A stretch of 64,000 bases of DNA from Malurus cyaneus samueli (taxonomy: Eukaryota > Chordata > Aves > Passeriformes > Maluridae). The translations under genes were made by a program, and so were the position numbers. Positions 36,372 through 48,500 of this stretch are shown here, piece by piece. Where the stretch lies: positions 23,101,119 through 23,165,118 of the forward strand of contig CM019216.1 in assembly GCA_009741485.1 (NCBI GenBank). The letters run 5' to 3'. The notes beneath the pieces were generated by a model. That model worked only from the letters and a program-made list of their open reading frames with translations, did not search any database and was not told where the DNA came from. Every line of letters starts with the position of its first letter. The stretch's first letter is position 1.

Positions 36372-38547
36372 CTGCAGTTGAAAGCCAAGACAGACATGAA
36401 ACATGGTAACTTCTGACATAAAATGCATGTGGTGCTTACATGATAGTATGTAACCAAAAAAAATGCTTAAAATTAGTATCTAGAAGAAAGGAAGCCATTC
36501 CTAGTCAGAACCTTTCAAAAAATGCATTAATAAATGTAAACAGAATAGAGTCAACCTAAAAGAGTAAAATCAATACAACATGGAAGGGGAAATGGCATAC
36601 ATTTCCATGAGTAGCTTTAGATAAGGAAAGGGACAGAGAAAAAGAGGGGTAGTGGAAGTTCTGCGAGGGAAAAAAAGAAAATTTCTGATAGATGAAAAAG
36701 AAATAAAGACCTGAGAAACTCACCTGTTTAATTATCAGTCTATAAAATCTAACAAAAAATGGCACAGACCAAGAGGGACAACTGGGCATTTTTTCTAAAT
36801 TAGGACAAAAGCCAAAGTTTTAAGTCAAAGAAATAGTGAAGGAACAAATATTTAAGGTCGGTTCAGGAGATTACAATGGTAACAAGTGAGGAGGAGGCAC
36901 TACAGATGCTGTTGAAACAGTATCCCAGCAGACACGCAGGAAAATGGGCCTTTATTCAAAGGATACTCTTGCAAATTGCCAAGGCTTTGGCCGTGCCCGA
37001 CAGCAGTTTGAGCAGTTTTGTGTTTGCTTTATTTTACTCTTGCAGGTATTTAGGCTTTTTCAGAGCCAGATTATTACCATTAGCAACAGCAATGTAAATC
37101 TCCATTTGTATTCAGCAGCATTAAGCTGCACTGACACAAGTGTCAATGAGATCAGAAAATGGCCTGAAGCCCCTGAATTAATTACACAGGCCAGTGAAAA
37201 ATAACCAATGAATAAACAATGCTAAAGAATGCTCAACTTTTGACCCTAAATCCTTCCATTTCTATAGCAGCATTCAGTAACAGTTTTGGTGTACACTTAG
37301 TGAATTCAAAGCAACCTTTCTCAGCATCCTGAAAAGCAGGGATCATTCTGAATGTACCAGCAACTCTCCTCTTTAGCACCAAACACATTGTGGCAAGTGA
37401 TTGCTTTTAAAGCGGCAGACCTCAGGTGGCTGAGCACGCTTCCACCAGCTTGACAAGTCAATCCAGAAGCTACAACAAATACACTAAACACGAGGGGTAA
37501 AATAAATTAAGCATCCTTAAGAGATTTGTTCCTACTGACTAAAAAAAAACCCCTCAAACTCTAAGACTGTGGTTACATGAAAACTGTGAGCGTGCAATGA
37601 GTTGGCTGCTCCTAGAAGAAGGAAAATGCTTGTGTTTTTCTTAACTGTAGGGCAGGGAGGAGGCAGAATAATATTTCAACACAGAATCAATAACAAATTC
37701 TTCTTTTATGTGCCATAAAGTCTCATCTTTTGAGAACAACGTCCTACCACAGAGGGGACTGATCTCCATAATCTGCCCTTTTAAAATGCACACATTCTTT
37801 GTGGAGAGAAGCTTAAAATAAATTACAATTATTGCTGAGGCCAAAGTTTACCAGAACAACTTAGCAACAAAGCTTGAAGTATCTCAGATTTCAACCAGAG
37901 TGGGAAGAAAAAAATTACAGACCCGACAAACACCCTTTCCTTATTACAAAGCTTCCCTTACTCTCTTACCTCATCCACCACTCACAAAGCTCTGCAAGAT
38001 CCTGTGCTTGTAAAATACTACCGTAATGTCAGATCTGCTTTCTGGCACGCAAATGCATAAGGCAGCTTTCAGAATAGGCGGTGAGCCTTTAATCTGCCTG
38101 CTTTGGAAACCACAACCATCTGATACTGTTGCTTATACCTTGATGAGTAAGGCTGCTCAGGCTGAACACATGGGCCGTAGCTGCCCTTGAATGGCATTGC
38201 CTGTGACCGCACTCAGTACAGACACCGAGCACCAACACAGAGCACGGAGGAGGCATTCCACGGCGGGAGTAACAGGCACCAGCTGGGCAATAAATAACCC
38301 TGCTCAAAACAGCAGGAGTAATCCCCCTCTCACAATTTGCCTCCAATTCATTTCCCATACTGACCATTTCACCTATTATAGACACCACACATGTGCTATG
38401 CAAATAACATCGATTACTGCATCTGCCTACTTATTAATTTTTTAAAATTATGACTTTTGTATAATGACAAAAAGTAGAGTTTTAAACAATTATCTTTAAG
38501 GTTATATTACAACTGTTTCACAAATCTATGGACTTTTTTTAAATTAC
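36372..38547 (-). other. DST intron between alternative first exon and w13
   Basis: 2.2 kb. First intron of the predicted short isoform and last part of the larger w12-w13 intron of the full-length transcript. No repeat recognised. Confidence 0.85.
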
Positions 38548-39855
38548 CTTGTTGGACAAGAGACCATTGCAGACTGTATCCAAAGTGTCTTGGATGCCAG
38601 TAGTCCAGATATTGCCTTTATTTCTCCCTGGGAAAACTTTTGGGCTGTTTACAGTACTATCTAATTCAAGCTGTTGAACAGAAAATGCCATTTCATTTGA
38701 GCCTGTACATGGTACACTGCAATCCTCTGTATCAGATAAAATTTCATACTTTGCAAAATCCAAGTCACTAATATTTACAGCAGCATTAGTGTAAAAATCA
38801 TCTACATGAGGAGGAACTTCATCCACATAATCCTCCTCTACTGTTGGGACTTGTGTTTTAGCTTTTTCATGAACTCCATAGGTATTTTCCACTTCATTTT
38901 TGCCAGGGGTAAAAATTCTTCCATCACCTTTAAGAGGATCTTCATCTGACAGAATTTTCTCTTTGAAACGTTGTAAGTGAGAGTATTTCCCCGTCATCTC
39001 TTCCTGATCACTCTCACATGTCTGGGTATTGTTTTGTTTTACTTTTCCAGAGGGTAAAATGTCGTGCAAAGCCAGTTTGCAGCTCTCCTTGACAGGGACA
39101 CTCATGCTTGCAAGCAGTGGGGCTTGCTGCTCTCTACAAATTGCTGGGATACATGGTCTGAACTGACCTACTGCATGGATATCTTCTGCAGAAGACAGAC
39201 TTTGAGTTTGCTCCCCTGCTAACACTGTATCTTGTTTATCTTCCCTTTCTGTTGGAGGGCTGCATAAACCAGAATCATCCTCTTCCGAGGTAAGGGAGTT
39301 CGTACCCCATTTGCATTTGCCCAGTCTAGCTGCCTCTGACATATCAGCAGTTTCATTAAAAGAGCTTTCACTTCTATTAGTGTAATCCGGAAAGTTGGGT
39401 GGAACAAGCATTCTCCACGATCGTCTGTGCTCCTTCTTTTCGGTGTGAGACCTCGCTTTGGGTAACCCAGCTGTCCGAATTATATCGCTGTTCAGTTTCA
39501 GAGCATCAAAGATCATTTTTTCATCTAACTTGTTAGCTTCACGGCTTCGGAGCTCAAAAACACTAGAAGAAGTAAGGGCACCATTGGAGCACAAAGTACT
39601 GATGTCCAGTGTTCTGTGACTGTAGGGTAAGGTCCGGTCTGTGAAATGCCTCGAAGAGAGGCTGCCCTTGGAGCCTGAATCAATCTGTTCATTCAGCCGC
39701 ACAGTGTCATAGATAGACCTCTGGGGAACGTAGCAATCCTCAATATTTAGATCTTCATCTTCTTCCCCTTTGCCAACACATGGAGGATTCTGACGTAGAC
39801 AGTCTGGCCTGCTAAGTGGCTTCCCCATGTTGAAAGTATTCACAGAAGTATAGCT
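38548..39855 (-). CDS. DST: DST alternative first exon (short isoform N-terminus)
   Basis: The coding part runs from the ATG at 39828 down to 38548 (427 codons) and ends LLSNK with donor gtaattt in phase 0, matching the start of w13 (VFQKE). The ATG lies in ttcaacATGGGG (A at -3, G at +4), and an in-frame TGA lies upstream at 39864-39862. The N-terminus reads MGKPLSRPDCLRQNPPC, then IEDCYVPQRSIYDTVRLNEQ and later RRSWRMLVPPNFPDY. From memory of the family, these match the unique N-terminal exon of MACF1 isoform 4; the remainder is acidic, Ser-rich and low in structure. The upper boundary is uncertain: 39855 is the base after a weak acceptor-like aaaacag. A CpG island lies upstream. An isoform starting here would have only the distal rod and C-terminal tail. 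Confidence 0.85.
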
Positions 39856-40559
39856 CTGTTTTCAAAGATTCAGGGCAAATATTTAAAAAATGCTAGCAAT
39901 CTGAAGAAGTAGTAAACTTGCCCTTAGCATAAGATGCATAGATATAAAAATATACATCATAAGATATGAAGAGGCTGAGGTCATTCATAATCAGTGCATC
40001 TGTTTAAATTTGACTTTACCTGGATATGAGGTTTCCGACCCCCTAAAATATAAAGTGCTTCAGTAAGAAAGTAACTGAAGTGTCCCAATGTCACAGAAAA
40101 ACAAGGTATAGCAGAAAACAGCAGTAGCCAAATACTTCAAACATTCAGTGAAAGGCTTCATTTATGTTTCCAGGTCAGATTTTGTATCTGAAATCTCCCA
40201 TATAAGCCTTCAAACGAACAAGTATTACAGAAGGCAGTACATTATCTTCTCTACATGACTGCTTAACTGTAATCCATTTAGCTGGTTTGCAAGGTCCCAT
40301 CTCATTTATAAATAAAACATGGTGTGGCAGCTTAAAAGGACAGAATCCACAGTGGCTTGTATGGTCCTGACCAAGGCACGGAGAAAATCCTGGGGGGTGG
40401 GGGTAAATAAGTTAAATCCAGAACAGGAAGAATAATAAAGCAGCCCTTTACTTTTTTGGCAGTAGCTATAAATAACCTTGATCTGAAAGGCAGCTTATCC
40501 TCCTCTTGTACCAGGCTTGTTCGTGGTGCCTCCACAAGTCCCACAGGAAAACATCACTT

Positions 40560-41240
40560 TCTAGCAGCCAAGCCAATGCGTCCTTTGAGCAGACCGTCGG
40601 AAAACGAATGCTTCAGACCGCTTCTCCCGATGCCATCCCGGAGAGCTCTTTAAGGCAGCTGCACAGCAGTGCAAGCGTGGAGCGTTTCCCGAAGGCACGG
40701 CAGGTTTACTATTCGGCAGGTCCCGACTACAAGCTGCAGCTAGCGGGCTGCCCTCGCCTCCTCCTCATTTCTGAAGCGCAGCTGCCGAGGAGCCGAGGGA
40801 GGGAAACCCCTGCCGCGCAGCGCCGGCGCGTCCCGCCCGCCGCAGCCGCCCAGCGCCCCGGCTCGCCCCGCTCCAGCCGCCAGGAACGCCCCGCTTCGCT
40901 CCTCAGGCAACATCTGCTACCGGCCCGCCCGCTCCAGGAGCGCCGCTCTGGGGGCTCCCCCCGGGGCTGCCCTCCGTCCGTCCCTCCCCGCCGCCTCTTA
41001 TCTCCTCAGCCGCCCGCGCCTTCGCCTCTCGCTCGGTGCCGCGCTGGGCTGGCGAGGGCAGGCGGCGGGGACGCTTCGCCGCCCGCCCGGCGGTGACATC
41101 ACTCCCGCTCCGAGCGCAGGGGGAGCGGCCGACACCGCTCCGGCCGCTGCCTGCCCGGGAGAAACTGCGAAGGAAGCATCGTAAACCGCACCCCAGCGCC
41201 TCGTCTGATAAAGCCGTCATTTCAGTGGACGCTTCCGCAC
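40560..41240 (-). promoter_or_regulatory. CpG island, likely internal DST promoter
   Basis: The only GC-rich, CpG-dense stretch in an otherwise AT-rich window; the densest part is about 40790-41160. It contains GC boxes of the GCCCGCCC type (for example 41082-41089) and a CRE-like TGACATCA at 41094-41101. It lies about 0.7-1.4 kb upstream of the ATG of the alternative first exon on the minus strand. I infer a promoter and perhaps a non-coding 5' exon here; no start site or donor could be fixed by eye. Activity on the plus strand cannot be excluded. Confidence 0.6.
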
Positions 41241-42600
41241 CAAAGTTACACCGAAACTTTGCCTGTGCATTATCTGAAAAAAAGAAACTCCCCAAACTCG
41301 CCCAGTGTTCAGATTAGTTGTTGGGATAGTCACACATTGCTCCACCTGACATGCAAAGTGAGACGTTCAGTCCAGTTTTGACCTTTTTTTCAGTCTAGTT
41401 ACTACTGGCTCTGAGGCAAGAGCTCAGGGGGGGTGTTGGCTGACAGGGGAGAGACCCCTGAAGAATCCAGCTCCCACTGAAAGAAATATTAAAATATTGG
41501 GAAAAAACTATACCTGAATTACTTTTTTTTTTTTTAATTTTTTATTTTGTTTTTTCATGGGATTTATTGCAACCCGAAGTCTATTAGGGCAAAGATTTTG
41601 GTTTTGGTTTTTAAATACAGTCCAACACTTTGCACCTAAGCTTCTAGCACATAATCATGGCGGTGAAAGGTTGGGAGATTCACAAGTAACTTGCCAACAG
41701 TACAGGAGGAGCTGCCATGACCGAACAGTTCCACTCCAGTAGAAGCCATGCCCCTAATGACCTGAGCTGCTTGTGTGACAACAGCCATCAGTTACAGGGA
41801 CAACTCAGACCTCAGTTTAAGGACAGCATATGGCACTTAGTGCTAAAACTTGACACAGCGCATTCACTCCAATCAGCTTGAGCTTTGCTCATTAACCAGC
41901 AAGCAGGATACACTTGTATGCAAGAGATACAAACACCCCAGGCTTCATCTTTATTGATTTACTTGATGAACAGTCAGCTGCATATCAAAACAATAAGGTC
42001 ATGCCAGACAAATTCCCTCTTCCTCCTCTCTGGTGAGCAACCATATAATATTACAATTATGCCAAACAGATAATCACCTCTGGAGTCTCTAGCAGAGGAT
42101 ATACTGTAATGGTAAAGATGCAAAAAGAATTTTTGATGCAAGGTTCTATCATCCATGGTTATTTTCACCCAAAACAACCAAAACCATATCATTGCTGAAT
42201 TCAGAAAGTGCTGCACAATTTTATAGAGCAAGTGTATAACCGAAATTGGTCTGTATTTGTTCAACAGCAGAATTATTTTAACAGTTAAGAAATAGTTTAC
42301 CATTTTTCAGTTACTACTGAAGACTTAGGTAGGACAGATGAGCCATTTTCAAAACGTAACTCTTAAAAAAAACCCAAATAGTTGCTTATATTACCTTTGC
42401 TTTTTAATAGAGACCTTAACTGTAGTAAATCCCATGGAAGATTTTAGTATTTTGTTCTAGGGTTTGTAAACAATGCATGGGATATGCAACACTTAGCTCA
42501 AAAAGAAACTTGAAGAGAGACTTCTGATTATGCTTTCCACACTATTTGCCTTCAAAGCAAAAGTCAGAGGACAGATGTCTTCCACATAACTAACAAGATA

Positions 42601-42716
42601 TGTAGATGTGGCATTTAGGGACATGGTTAACAGTGGTCTTGACAATGCTGAGCTAACATTGGACGTGATGTTCTTCTGATGTTTAGGTTTCCAACCTAAA
42701 CAATTCTGTGATTCTC
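42601..42716 (+). mobile_element. CR1 LINE 3' fragment
   Basis: Carries 'gatgtggcatttagggacat' and 'ggttaacagtggtcttgaca', then 'aggtttccaacctaaacaat' and the CR1 tail repeat 'attctgtgattct'. A short 5'-truncated copy in the 6.2-kb intron before the alternative exon. Confidence 0.78.
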
Positions 42717-43404
42717 TAATATAAGCCAATTAAAATCTTAGTTCAAGCTCATTGGCAGGAATACTCAGGCTCCCTAAAAATTCCCATAAAGTCCAATTAG
42801 AAGGCTACTCCTAATGACTACATCTACTTATATTCCAAAAATAAAAGCAAAAATCAACTGAACTACATAGTCACGAAAGCTGTAACAGAGCCATGCCTGT
42901 TTTACTAAGAACAATGCTTTTTAATTATAGTACAAAGAATTGTGAAAAAGTTGCAAAAAGTAAAATAATTCAGCTTTGGGTTCTTTCTCTGTTTCAGGGA
43001 AAAACTAGAAACGGCAAATGCTTCTCCAACTGCCAACATTCTAATACTGTGTGGCTACTCAAACCCAAAATGTTTGGTTCAGTCCATTTACACAATTCTT
43101 TTTTGTTTTGCTTTCGAAGAATGGTGGCAGACTCAGTGTACCTTAACAAACCCAATTTACTGAAATTTCCTTTCAGGACTAATCTACACATTGCATACAG
43201 AGTTTGGGGTAAAAAGTGTCTTACAAAGCCAAGTTAATTAGTAAATTTTTGTGTGTGTTTTGTATTAATTTAGATAAATTCTTCATTTGATTATACTCTT
43301 CCTGAAATGAAGTAAGAGTCATAGTTCTACTTTGAAATTAACTGCTCGGCAGATTTTCATTTACAGAAAGCAGTTTTATAGCTGCATTGTAAATAAATAT
43401 AGTT

Positions 43405-43476
43405 TAACACTGACAGCAACTACTTACAATGTAACACTGACACTAACTACTTTCAATTTAACACTCTATACCAACT
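43405..43476. repeat. Imperfect tandem repeat, about 27-bp unit
   Basis: Three decaying copies begin TAACACTGACAGCAACTACT (43405), TAACACTGACACTAACTACT (43432) and TAACACTCTATACCAACT (43459). In the 6.2-kb intron upstream of the alternative exon. Confidence 0.7.
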
Positions 43477-46069
43477 GGAATAAGTACATTACAAAGAAGA
43501 AATAAAAATAAAACAAGTATGCATATGTATTTTAAATATATATATACATAATACAACTCAGAGCCAGTTCATTTTTTAAAAAAACATTATGCGTTTTAAT
43601 GTCATGCCAAGAAGATGCACACAGCTCTAACTCTTTGTACATAAAAATTGGTTAAACCACAAAAACTCCCTCTGGCCCATTACACAAGATCCTTCCCTGA
43701 AGAGAGTGGAGATTTCATGTTAACACACCTATACCAAAGAACAATTCCTTTTTTTACTCTTGAGGAATTGAAGTTGACTGTAGCTGACCACACAGGCTAA
43801 AGACATAAGGAGCCAGACAGTGGTTTTGTGGCCGCAGCCACATTTTCAGGTTTTGCGTGTTTGCGTACGTGCACAAACCTGTGAGCGAACACACCACGAG
43901 CGGAGCAGGATTTGTAGGAGACAGTCTCCCTACAGTTTGCTGCCTCAGGTAGAACTGCTCTCTGGAAGGGTAAAGAGTATAAGCAGATAGATTACCTACT
44001 GTAATTTTGATATGCCCCAGTAGCATTGACGTATTAGAAGAGTTGATGCCTATCCTCCTACTATCAGTATCCCTTCACTAACTACACTCTCAGTAAAATT
44101 TCCTATTCTGGTCTCCCTATTTCCTTTCTTCAAATGCTCCTCACTCTGCTGTTTTATTTCTGCATTTGCTTTTCACTTATTTAAACAACCCCTTTACTTT
44201 TTCATCGTTCTTCACCTCCTGTTTAATGGCACTGTGTTTTTAATCATAAGCCTAAAATAGTTGCTTCAAACAAAACACATTTCAAAGCTTATAAATATCT
44301 AATATAAATACAATCCCAGAGTAGGCTTCTGGATATAAACATGCTGCTATCACTGTTCCCCATTATGTCTCCCCAGGTTTTTTGGTCTTCTGACCACATA
44401 AGCTTTTGAGTTACAGGGACACTCTCACTCCACAGGTCTGCACAGGTCTCTCACTCCCAGTGAGAGTTGTGTGTGTTGTGGCCTGATGGACTACAACACT
44501 GAGAACACAACAGGGAACTGGATTCTCCTACCATATCATCAGGCAACACTCCAGAAGCATTTTTCTTTATAATAAAATACATATCTATATGTATACAATT
44601 CTTTGTATAAAATATGCATGAACAAAGACCTGTACCTAATGTTTGAAAACGTAAGAAATGTAATGAAATCAGAGATCCCAAACTGGCTACAACTGAAATC
44701 CTGTACAGCCAGTGTAAGAAAGAGCAATCACAGCAGGAGCTGTTGCTATTTTCTAATATCCAAAGTGTTTTACTAACCATATACAAAGAAAAGCCATTTG
44801 TTTCTCTTTTAAATTGAGATAGACTTGTTAGGATAGACTGGCATACAATTTTAATCCTCCCAGTCTAATGGAATCTCCTCATAATGTAACTATTTGTTCA
44901 AGATTTTTGTCTCTATACATTCTCAAAGATCAACAAAACTCACAGTTACTTCCATTTGAAATTCCCAGATGAAAGTTTTCTGGTTTGGTTTTCCTTTTTA
45001 ATATGACTTAAACAAGCAAAATGCACCCTCTGTTGGCCCAGCCGTGTAATGACTGTTTTCCAAGGTCAGCAATTTTTTATCAGCATGGCTTATTGAATCC
45101 TTTTATGAAGGTTTGGTTTTATCATAAAAGTGCCAACTAATATACAAGTCACACAAAAATTTGAATCAATATTATATTGGAGTGAAACCAAAACAGTGCA
45201 GAATATTCACTGCTACTACATAGCCATCAGGAGATTTACCGTCTTACACTGCTTACATCTATAAATCTTGCTGGTGAGCACTGGAAATTCATTTATTGTT
45301 ACCTAAACCAAGCAAATACCTGTACTTATTTCACCAAATCTCAATTGACACTCACTACCACTGCAATGCATTTTTTTGAGCTAGACATGGATTGCTCGAT
45401 ATATTAAAAAAGCTACACACAGAAGTTCCAGAGTGCATTTTGGATAAGGATGCTACAGCAAATTCCCAATATAATAGAGGGATTATTTTGCCTGTTTTCT
45501 TTTTGTTAGGAGGTTTCTAGGTAAGGGTGGGATTCAGTCAGGTAAAACTGGCCAGTGTATGAGAACAGAAAATGGCAAAAGGTAACATCTTAAATCTACA
45601 TGTGCTGAAGTCTACACTCGGGAGAAAAAAAGCTAAACTACTCAGATGAGCAAATTGAGTGTGGGCTGGTATGCAAACACCAGAATCTAAAATTCACACC
45701 ACTGTGAAGACGAAAGTTGTGATACATGGGCACCAAATAGAGACAATATGCAGTTTCTCAAAAACAGAAAAAGCAGATAGATTACAGAAAGTAACAAGTT
45801 AGTGAAGAGAGGTGAAGAGGGAATTGGGGTGTAGGAACTGGGAGCTGGGATGGAAAATCACAAATGTCTGTCCAGCTGTAGCGAAGGAAGACTTCTTTGG
45901 AGCATAAGAACATTGTTTAAAACAGATTAAAAGTGTATAGGCAGAATAGACTGCTGTGAAACAAGACCCTTCTAAGGTCTGCACTTAACCAATCCTTTTC
46001 ACTATAATGTTTTAATAAAATAGTATTGTGGTAAAATACTTTAAATTAATAAGAAAGCAATCTTCCTAC

Positions 46070-47544
46070 CTTGAATGTATTCAGCTGCTGATTAATAGTC
46101 TCTGTTTCCATTCCAACAGGACCTTGTGACTCTTCATGTTCTTCAGCTCTCCCAAGCAGAGTGGAAAATTCTTTTAGCTTACTATAAAACTCCTCAACAC
46201 GGCAAATAGTACCCTCCACTTGATCTTCCCTAGCTTTTGCTCTGTCTAGTAGCTTGTTGCACTGTTTATTTAGAGCTTCCAAGTCTCTCTTTACACCAAC
46301 AAGATCAGGAGAAGCTTCAGTTTCTGTGGCTAGCATGATTTTACAGTTTTTATTAGCATTTTCATTATTCATTATAAGGTCCTCCAACTTTTTCATGAAA
46401 TGTTTTATGTCCTCTCTCTGTGATTGCAGTATCTTGAGATCTCTCCCCACGGGAGTCATGCTATCAAGTTCATCATCAAACTCTGCAAACTGGGAGAACA
46501 TCTCTCGGATGTTGTTTTGGAAACGGCCAATTCCCTGAAGTTTGGTTTCTAGGAATGAGCACCTATCCTCAACTTGCTGATTCACTGCAGTATATTCTTT
46601 CTCCAAAGATTCAGCTTGGAGCAAAAGGTCAGAAACACCAGCTGAATCAGAAGCTTCTACCACCAGGTCTTGGGCAAGCTTTTTTATTAAATCAACATGA
46701 GGCTTTAAAGCTTGCAAGGCTTTCTGCTGGGCCTGCATCATCGTCAGGTGTTTGTTACTGAATGACTGAGGTCCAAGTGAGTCATGAGCTTCCAGATGCT
46801 CCTTGGCACTTTTAAGCTGTCTTTCAGTTTCTCTGACTGATTCCTGAAACTCTTTCAGTCTTTGTGCCATATTTTCCAAGCACTCTCTCTTCTTATGTAG
46901 TTGTTCCGTAACCACATTCACATTTTGATTCAGCACCTTAGTTTCTTCTTGAACAATTTCTTTATCTGTTTGACATGCATTGAGCAAACTTTCAGCAGAA
47001 TTATTTAATAGTTCCACCATCCCATGGTGTTTATCCAGGTCCTTCTGCCATGCCCTCATCTGAACAATAGAATTCCCTATTTCAACAGGATTTATGCCAA
47101 CTTTTAATTCACACAGGTTGCTTTGGCACTTCTCTATCCATGGCTGCAGGTTTTCTATATGCTGCTTGTATTTGAGGGCTTTCTCCAGACAATCTGTTAA
47201 TTTATCTTCCCTTTCTTTTACCTCTTTATTCATTTCATCCCAGTTATTTTTGAGTGTGGTTATTTGGGATTGTAACGCTGCTTTGTCAGCTCCCTGAGTC
47301 TTCTGCAAGATACTTTCTCCTTCTGCAACGATTCTTTCATACGAACTGATCTGATCGGTCACTGTCTTCTTAAAATCTTTCTGCTCCTCAATTAGTGACT
47401 GCAAGGCATCAAGTTTGGCTGACACAGGACGAGCCTGGTTCAGCTCTTCTTTCTTTTTGCTTAGCCATGCCTGAAAGTCCTTAGACATTTGCTGGAACTG
47501 ATGAGAAGTGGCATACGCTGACTGAAGTTGCTGAACATGGTTAT
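46070..47544 (-). CDS. DST: DST large rod exon w12
   Basis: At 1475 nt this is the largest exon in the window, coding about 491 residues (four to five spectrin repeats) without an intron. The acceptor is cctttgtag and the donor is gtaggaag. It begins [20 protein letters not shown] and ends [17 protein letters not shown] in phase 0. Tryptophan helix-A regions ([22 protein letters not shown]) and long charged heptads are clear. [17 protein letters not shown] is a particularly conserved dystonin segment. It joins w13 in the full-length transcript, but w13 can instead follow the alternative first exon. Confidence 0.96.
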
Positions 47545-48500
47545 CTACAAAGGAGAATGCAGCATAGAGGTTCATTATCAGAGCCAGCTAGTATTCAGTG
47601 AAAAAAATAATAACTAATATTGATTCTATTATGCATGGTCATTAATGTAAAGAAAACTAGTCCTTAGTATGTGGTGTTTGACTGGCAGACAACCAAGTTT
47701 CTTGCAAGGGACAGACTCATTCCTATAATACAGCGGAGCAGAGAGGGCATTAGGACGTGAATCAAATGAGATGAGCTTATCCAGTCTGTGTCTACATGAA
47801 TCCCATTAGGGCAGATTTTGGGGGTAAAACCACACAAAAGTGCTTCATAGTATTATGAAGTGTAAGCACAAGGAATATTAAGTGATATAACCTAGCAGTG
47901 TCTAACTCATGGTTTACAGGCAATGGATGTTTGTAGGGAGATCCTTTGAAGTCCTTTATGACCAGAGAAAATTAAAAACCTAAAACTGAGGCTGCTAGGG
48001 AGAACAAAGTATGATATCACTTACGATGTGTTACCCGCTCAGTTCTGTTGTTCACAAGGTAAGGAAAGGCTGCAGACTACCAGCCCCTTCTGCCACATGC
48101 AATTTATACAATTATCACTGTGTGTCACTAAGCCATTAACTGGTGTTTGTCTAGAAATTATCATTTTGCCTTATAGGCTGCCCCTAGGAAGTTGAGTAGC
48201 TGAATGAACAGCATCCTCCTTTGGTATTCTAATCCAGTGAAGATGCACCTGAAGGAAGACATGACAAAAGCAGCCTTGCTATTTTACTCCAAATTCTCTC
48301 CGAAGTTATTCACTAGTGATCCCAAGCATTGTTCTTACCTTTTCAAGGTATGGGGCATCTTCTAAATTATGATGTACAACTGCTTGGGGGTTGAACCGGA
48401 TAGAGAGCGGGCACCAGGCTCAACTCACTTAACAGCTCTATCACAAAGTTTTGCCTTACTTCATGCCTTAGTTATTATTTTTCTTTAAATAAATACTAAC
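47545..48500 (-). other. DST intron w11-w12
   Basis: 1.0 kb. Nothing identified. Confidence 0.85.

Larger units (their letters stand above)
39856..46069 (-). other. DST intron w12 to alternative exon
   Basis: 6.2 kb, the longest full gene-free stretch here. It contains the CpG island, a T-rich stretch (41523-41556), a CR1 fragment and the 27-bp tandem repeat. No further coding exon was found. Confidence 0.8.

Noticed and set aside
39829..39843. GTG start 15 nt upstream of the MGKPL ATG
   Set aside because: A GTG start is not expected in a vertebrate nuclear gene. The ATG at 39828 has a strong Kozak context and begins the conserved N-terminus.
40506..41096. Plus-strand open frame of 196 codons over the CpG island
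   Set aside because: Composition is Arg/Pro/Ala-rich as expected from GC-rich DNA read in any frame. No domain, no plausible splice context, and stops are rare there by composition.
40903..41295. Minus-strand 130-codon open frame in the CpG island
   Set aside because: Same compositional effect. It could overlap a 5' non-coding exon, but nothing shows it is translated.
42893..43237. Plus-strand 114-codon frame
   Set aside because: AT-rich intronic sequence, no domain and no splice or promoter context.
46254..46538. Plus-strand 94-codon frame over w12
   Set aside because: Antisense shadow of a long conserved coding exon.
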